Assembly (NCBI RefSeq): GCF_024169515.1
Contig: NZ_JAMKCQ010000001.1
Span: forward strand, 1,674,001-1,738,000
DNA length: 64,000 bases
Origin: Erwinia aphidicola
GTDB taxonomy: Bacteria; Pseudomonadota; Gammaproteobacteria; Enterobacterales; Enterobacteriaceae
Direction: 5' to 3'
The position numbers and the translations under genes are program-made. Under the pieces are notes generated by a model, which did no database searches, was not told the DNA's origin, and worked only from the letters and a program-made list of their open reading frames with translations. Numbering within the stretch: the stretch's first letter is position 1; every line of letters begins with the position of its first letter. Below are positions 56,289-64,000 of the stretch, one piece after another.

Positions 56289-58121
56289 TTATTCCACCGT
56301 AACGGACTTCGCCAGGTTACGCGGCTGATCCACATCGGTGCCTTTAATCAGGGCGACGTGGTACGAGAGCAGCTGCAGCGGCACGGTGTAGAAGATTGGC
56401 GCAATCACCTCTTCAACGTGCGGCAGTGGGATAATGCGCATCCCTTCGCTGTCGGCAAAACCGGCATCAACATCGGCGAAGACATACAGCAGGCCGCCGC
56501 GGGCGCGCACTTCTTCGATGTTCGACTTCAGCTTCTCCAGCAGTTCATTGTTCGGCGCGACCACAATCACCGGCATATCAGCATCGATTAGCGCCAGCGG
56601 GCCATGCTTCAGCTCGCCGGCGGCGTAGGCTTCTGCGTGAATGTAGGAGATCTCTTTCAGCTTCAGCGCCCCTTCCATCGCGATAGGGTACTGATCGCCA
56701 CGGCCAAGGAATAGCGCATGATGCTTGTCGGAGAAGTCTTCCGCCAGCGCGGCGATCTTCTCATCCTGCGACAGCATCTGCTCAATGCGGCTCGGCAGCG
56801 CCTGCAGAGAGTGCACGATGTCGTGTTCTACCTGCGGGTTCACCCCTTTCAGCCGGCCAATTTTCGCCACCAGCATCAGCAGCACGGTCAGCTGGGTGGT
56901 GAAGGCTTTGGTCGAGGCCACGCCAATTTCGGTTCCGGCTTTGGTCATCAGCGCCAGGTCAGATTCACGCACCAGTGAGGAACCCGCCACGTTGCAGATT
57001 GCCAGCGAGCCGAGGTAGCCCAGCTCTTTTGACAGGCGCAGCGCTGCCAGGGTGTCGGCGGTTTCACCGGACTGGGACAGGGTGATCAGCAGGCTGTTAT
57101 TGCGCACCGCGGATTTGCGATAGCGGAACTCAGAGGCGATCTCCACGTCGCACGGCACGTTCGCCAGCGACTCAAACCAGTAGCGCGAAACCATCCCGGA
57201 GTTATAGGAGGTACCGCAGGCCACGATCTGGATATGCTCAACGTTGGCCAGCAGCGCATCCGCGTTCGGGCCCAGCTCGGAGAGGTCGACTTCGCCATGG
57301 CTGAAACGCCCGCTGAGGGTGTTTTTGATCGCGACCGGCTGCTCGTAAATCTCTTTCTGCATGTAGTGACGGTAAACGCCTTTATCACCGGCGTCGTACT
57401 GCGCCGTGGATTCGATCTCTGCGCGCTTCACCTGAGCGCCGCTGCGATCGAAAATCGTGACGTCACGACGGGTCATTTCCGCGATGTCACCCTCTTCCAG
57501 GTAAACAAAGCGGCGCGTCACCGGCAGCAGGGCCAGCTGGTCGGAGGCGATAAAGTTTTCGCCCACGCCACGGCCAATCACCAGCGGGCTGCCGGAACGG
57601 GCGGCCACCAGCACGGACGGGTCACGGCTGTCGACGATCACCATGCCGTAGGCGCCGCGCAGCTGAGGGATAACGCGCTGCACCACTTCACGCAGCGAGC
57701 CGCCAGCCTGTTTCTGCTCCCAATGCACCAGATGCGCCACCACTTCGGTGTCGGTTTCTGACGCAAAGGTGTAGCCACGGGCGATCAGCTGCTCGCGCAG
57801 CGGTTCGTGGTTCTCAATAATACCGTTGTGAACAATGATGATATGTTCAGAGATATGCGGGTGCGCATTGGCTTCCGACGGCTCGCCGTGGGTTGCCCAG
57901 CGCGTGTGCGCGATACCGGTTCCGCCAATCAGCGCGGTGCTCTCTGCCGCTTCAGCAAGGTTCTGAACCTTACCCAGGCGGCGCAGGCGGGTGGCATTTC
58001 CCTGCTGATCGACCACGGCCAGACCCGCAGAGTCATAACCACGGTACTCCAGACGGCGCAGCCCTTCGAGCAGGATCTCTGCAATATCACGCTGCGCTAC
58101 AGCTCCAACAATTCCACACAT
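56289..58121 (-). CDS. glmS: Glucosamine-6-phosphate synthase
   Basis: A 610-residue enzyme (E. coli 609). The start must be MCGIVGA so that Cys1, the glutaminase nucleophile, is exposed after Met removal. The N-terminal Ntn glutaminase domain (1-240) is followed by two SIS isomerase domains ([30 protein letters not shown]); the C-terminus is [11 protein letters not shown]. It makes glucosamine-6-phosphate for peptidoglycan and LPS. A 125-bp ERIC element and the glmU terminator separate it from glmU. A GATGACG/CGTCATC hairpin (58140-58158) stands just before its ribosome site. Confidence 0.98.
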   Translation of the reverse strand: MCGIVGAVAQRDIAEILLEGLRRLEYRGYDSAGLAVVDQQGNATRLRRLGKVQNLAEAAESTALIGGTGIAHTRWATHGEPSEANAHPHISEHIIIVHNGIIENHEPLREQLIARGYTFASETDTEVVAHLVHWEQKQAGGSLREVVQRVIPQLRGAYGMVIVDSRDPSVLVAARSGSPLVIGRGVGENFIASDQLALLPVTRRFVYLEEGDIAEMTRRDVTIFDRSGAQVKRAEIESTAQYDAGDKGVYRHYMQKEIYEQPVAIKNTLSGRFSHGEVDLSELGPNADALLANVEHIQIVACGTSYNSGMVSRYWFESLANVPCDVEIASEFRYRKSAVRNNSLLITLSQSGETADTLAALRLSKELGYLGSLAICNVAGSSLVRESDLALMTKAGTEIGVASTKAFTTQLTVLLMLVAKIGRLKGVNPQVEHDIVHSLQALPSRIEQMLSQDEKIAALAEDFSDKHHALFLGRGDQYPIAMEGALKLKEISYIHAEAYAAGELKHGPLALIDADMPVIVVAPNNELLEKLKSNIEEVRARGGLLYVFADVDAGFADSEGMRIIPLPHVEEVIAPIFYTVPLQLLSYHVALIKGTDVDQPRNLAKSVTVE

Positions 58122-58190
58122 AGTAAATTTTCCTGACAGGATGACGTTCAGCGTCATCTGCGTTGTCTTCTGACCTGATTATTCCGGTGC

Positions 58191-58315
58191 ATACTCTAAA
58201 TAATTCACGTTGCAGGAAGGCGGCAAGCCCGTGAATCCCCGGGAGCATAGACAACTATGTGACCGGGGTGAACGGGTGCAGCCAACGCACCTGCAATGTG
58301 AAGAATGACGAGTAT
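58191..58315 (+). repeat. ERIC (IRU) element, 125 bp, between glmU and glmS
   Basis: Ends starting ATACTC and their imperfect complement form about 26-bp inverted repeats. The core (58237-58268) folds as CCCCGG/CCGGGG, GAG/TGA loop, CATAG/CTATG and ACAA loop; GTGAATCCCC and GCCAACGCAC are classical ERIC sequence. It aligns along its length with the copy at 37351. It stands about 70 bp before the glmS start, inside the region where enteric glmS mRNA is controlled by GlmZ. Confidence 0.9.
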
Positions 58316-58362
58316 TTTTCGGTTCCCCGAGCCTTGTAGAGTGGGGATTATTTTTATGTTTA

Positions 58363-58402
58363 CTGCTTTAAAACAAAACACAGGGCCAGGCGAGCCTGGC
58401 CC
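58363..58402 (-). terminator. Terminator of glmU
   Basis: On the minus strand GGGCCAGGC and GCCTGGCCC form a 9-bp perfect stem (58383-58402) followed by a T-rich tail (TGTGTTTTGTTTT), directly after the glmU stop. It would reduce read-through into glmS. Confidence 0.85.
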
Positions 58403-58412
58403 CTGGAATGGA

Positions 58413-59783
58413 TTATTTTTTCTTTTCCGGACGCTGCCAGCTGGCGTTCAGCTGCTGCTCTTTGCGGTTATACACCAGGCCCGCCGCCGGAACGTTTTTC
58501 ATAATGGTGGTACCGGCCGCGATGGTGGCCCCCGCCGCGACGCTCACCGGGGCGATCAGCTGGGTATCGGAACCCACAAACACGTCGTCGCCGATGATGG
58601 TCTTCGATTTATTCACGCCGTCGTAGTTGCAGGTGATGGTGCCCGCGCCGATATTGACGTGACTGCCAATCTCGGCATCGCCCAGGTAGCTGAGATGCCC
58701 GGCTTTCGAGCCTTTGCCCAACCGTGCCTTTTTCATCTCAACAAAATTACCGACGTGCGCGCCTTCGGCCAGTTCGCTACCGGGACGCAGGCGGGCGAAA
58801 GGCCCGACGCTGCAGCCGGTGTCCAGCCGTGCGTCTTCAATCACGCTGTACGGGCTGATGACGCTGTCGTCGGCAATCACGCTGTTTTTAATCACGCAGC
58901 CGCTGCCGATTTTCACCCGGTTACCCAGGGTAACGTGACCCTCAATGATCACATTGGTATCGATCACCACATCGCGACCGTGCTCCAGCGTGCCGCGCAG
59001 ATCGAAACGTGCCGGATCCAGCAGCATCACCCCGGCCAGCAGCAGTTTTTCTGCCTGCTCCGCCTGGTAAACACGCTCCAGCGTCGCCAGCTGTAAACGG
59101 TTGTTCACGCCGTCGGTTTCGGTGGAGCGGGACGGATGTACCGCCGCAATCTGGCGGCCTTCCTGATGGGCGAGGGCGATGATATCGGTAATGTAATACT
59201 CGCCCTGCGCGTTGTTGTTGGTCAGCTTGCCGAGCCAGCGCTTCAGATCCGCGCCGTTCGCCAGCAGGATGCCGGTATTGATCTCATTAATCAGCAGCTG
59301 CTCAGGGGCGGCATCTTTCTGTTCGATAATGCCGACCACCTGGCCGTTTTCACGAATGATGCGCCCGTAACCGGTTGGGTTATCGAGCATCACCGTCAGC
59401 AGGCCAATGCCGCCCGCCGGTTTAGCCGACTGCAGGCGGCGCAGCGTCTCGACCGAGATCAGCGGCACATCGCCGTACAGCATCAGAATGTCTTCGTCAT
59501 CAGCAAAGCAGGGGGCGGCCTGCTGCATCGCGTGGCCCGTGCCCAGCTGCTCCGCCTGCAGCACCCAGTTCAGTGAGGCATCGTTTAGGGTGCTTTTCAG
59601 CAGGTCACCACCGTGGCCATAAACCAGATTAACGCGCTGCGCGTTCAGCGCCTTCGCCGCATCAATCACATGCTGAACCATCGGTTTTCCTGCCAGTAAG
59701 TGCAGCACTTTCGGCAGTTCGGAGTACATGCGCGTACCTTTACCAGCGGCAAGGATAACGACGCTCATCGGGCTCTCAGACAT
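58413..59783 (-). CDS. glmU: Bifunctional GlcNAc-1-P uridyltransferase / GlcN-1-P acetyltransferase
   Basis: A 456-residue protein, the E. coli length. The N-terminal pyrophosphorylase domain has [18 protein letters not shown] and YGDVPLIS; the C-terminal left-handed beta-helix carries hexapeptide repeats with the acetyltransferase residues in [14 protein letters not shown] and ITCNYDG. It makes UDP-GlcNAc. ATG 59783 is preferred because AGG stands about 6 bp before it and the length then equals E. coli; an ATG two codons upstream is possible. Confidence 0.97.
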   Translation of the reverse strand: MSESPMSVVILAAGKGTRMYSELPKVLHLLAGKPMVQHVIDAAKALNAQRVNLVYGHGGDLLKSTLNDASLNWVLQAEQLGTGHAMQQAAPCFADDEDILMLYGDVPLISVETLRRLQSAKPAGGIGLLTVMLDNPTGYGRIIRENGQVVGIIEQKDAAPEQLLINEINTGILLANGADLKRWLGKLTNNNAQGEYYITDIIALAHQEGRQIAAVHPSRSTETDGVNNRLQLATLERVYQAEQAEKLLLAGVMLLDPARFDLRGTLEHGRDVVIDTNVIIEGHVTLGNRVKIGSGCVIKNSVIADDSVISPYSVIEDARLDTGCSVGPFARLRPGSELAEGAHVGNFVEMKKARLGKGSKAGHLSYLGDAEIGSHVNIGAGTITCNYDGVNKSKTIIGDDVFVGSDTQLIAPVSVAAGATIAAGTTIMKNVPAAGLVYNRKEQQLNASWQRPEKKK

Positions 59784-59896
59784 AGACATCCTGACTCTTT
59801 ATTTGATGTTGAAAGTAAAACGGTTTAACACTAAGAATACTACATTTTTCTCAGCCCGAAATTAGCCTGAAGCGCAGCGGGTGGCGGGATTGGGGC

Positions 59897-59928
59897 AAAA
59901 AAAATGCCAGTCAGTTTCCTGACTGGCA
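59897..59928 (-). terminator. Terminator of the atp operon
   Basis: TGCCAGTCAG and CTGACTGGCA form a perfect 10-bp stem around a 4-base loop, followed on the minus strand by eight T, directly after the atpC stop. Confidence 0.95.
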
Positions 59929-59949
59929 CTCGAACAACTTAAACCTGAG

Positions 59950-60369
59950 TTACATCGCGTTCTTGGTCAACTCGATCACGCGCAGTTTGGCGATCGCTTT
60001 AGCCAGTTCCGCAGACGCCATAGCGAAGTCAACATCACCGTGCGAGCTGTTCATATGCTCTTCGGCTTTGCGTTTCGCTTCCAGCGCGCGAGCTTCATCA
60101 AGATCGCTGCCGCGGATCGCCGTGTCAGCCAGCACGGTAACCGCGCCAGGCTGCACTTCCAGCACGCCGCCGGAGAGGTAAATCACCTCTTCTTCGCCGT
60201 GCTGCTTAACGATGCGAACCATACCAGGCTTAATGGCGGTCAGGAGCGGGGCGTGGTTTGGGCGAATACCCAGCTCACCTTCGCTACCTGATACCTGGAT
60301 GCTCTGTACAGTACCGGAGAACATCTGCTGCTCCGCGCTGACAACGTCCAGGTGAAAAGTCATAGCCAT
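59950..60369 (-). CDS. atpC: ATP synthase epsilon subunit
   Basis: A 139-residue protein collinear with E. coli epsilon: [19 protein letters not shown], beta-sandwich to about residue 85, then the two-helix inhibitory domain ending [10 protein letters not shown]. It sits on the central stalk and regulates F1. Last gene of the atp operon. Confidence 0.97.
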   Translation of the reverse strand: MAMTFHLDVVSAEQQMFSGTVQSIQVSGSEGELGIRPNHAPLLTAIKPGMVRIVKQHGEEEVIYLSGGVLEVQPGAVTVLADTAIRGSDLDEARALEAKRKAEEHMNSSHGDVDFAMASAELAKAIAKLRVIELTKNAM

Positions 60370-60393
60370 TGTTAACCTCCAGGGAAACTGAAA

Positions 60394-62678
<2,285 letters not shown>

Positions 62679-62732
62679 AAGCTTCTCCTCAAAGCCTTGC
62701 AGCCTGCCCCCGAAGGAACAAGCCGCCAGACA

Positions 62733-64000
<1,268 letters not shown>

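Noticed and set aside
56230..56290. A Tn7-family insertion downstream of glmS
   Set aside because: No Tn7 terminal sequence, tns gene or 5-bp target duplication was seen; the glmS terminator is intact.

Overview
The window is a chromosomal segment of a gammaproteobacterium of the order Enterobacterales, most likely family Erwiniaceae (Pantoea, Erwinia or a relative). It carries the rpmH-rnpA-yidD-yidC-mnmE, dnaA-dnaN-recF-gyrB, glmU-glmS, pst-phoU and atp blocks in an enteric arrangement. It has a single ibpA without ibpB, and that IbpA carries two residues (His68, Asp111) that I recall as the Erwiniaceae single-IbpA signature. Genus is not decided.

Layout. 1-3.1 kb: a 2-ketogluconate operon (partial kinase, kguT-type transporter, ghrB/kguD-type reductase), then a convergent secreted DUF4432 protein. 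4.8-9.4 kb: avtA, heat-shock gene ibpA (sigma32 promoter, ROSE-type leader), yidQ, yidR, yidA. 9.5-13.5 kb: a sugar-acid locus with an HTH-PfkB kinase fusion, a NanA/DapA-type aldolase, a YhcH-type anomerase and an MFS carrier. 13.9-20.0 kb: gyrB-recF-dnaN-dnaA on the minus strand, with an ERIC-like hairpin element between dnaN and recF. 20.7-24.5 kb: rpmH, rnpA, yidD, yidC, mnmE on the plus strand.

24.5-34.9 kb: an accessory chaperone-usher fimbrial operon of MR/P-like organisation. It has major pilin, minor pilin, usher, chaperone and four minor pilins, followed by three tandem, AT-rich two-domain tip adhesins. This is the most unusual part of the window. 35-45.5 kb: yieE, adeP, a GH31 glucosidase/MFS/LacI insertion, yieH, an AAHS-like transporter and phoU. 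45.5-49.4 kb: pstBACS with Pho boxes. 49.5-56.2 kb: an accessory block between pstS and glmS (alcohol and aldehyde dehydrogenases, a secreted serine hydrolase, LysR, DHA2 efflux pump and a small protein). 56.3-64 kb: glmS, an ERIC element, glmU, atpC, atpD, atpG and partial atpA.

Dispersed repeats: two full 125-bp ERIC elements, one ERIC-like core, and five REP sequences (four GTAG-type, one GTCG variant). I saw no tRNA, rRNA, CRISPR array, complete insertion sequence or prophage.
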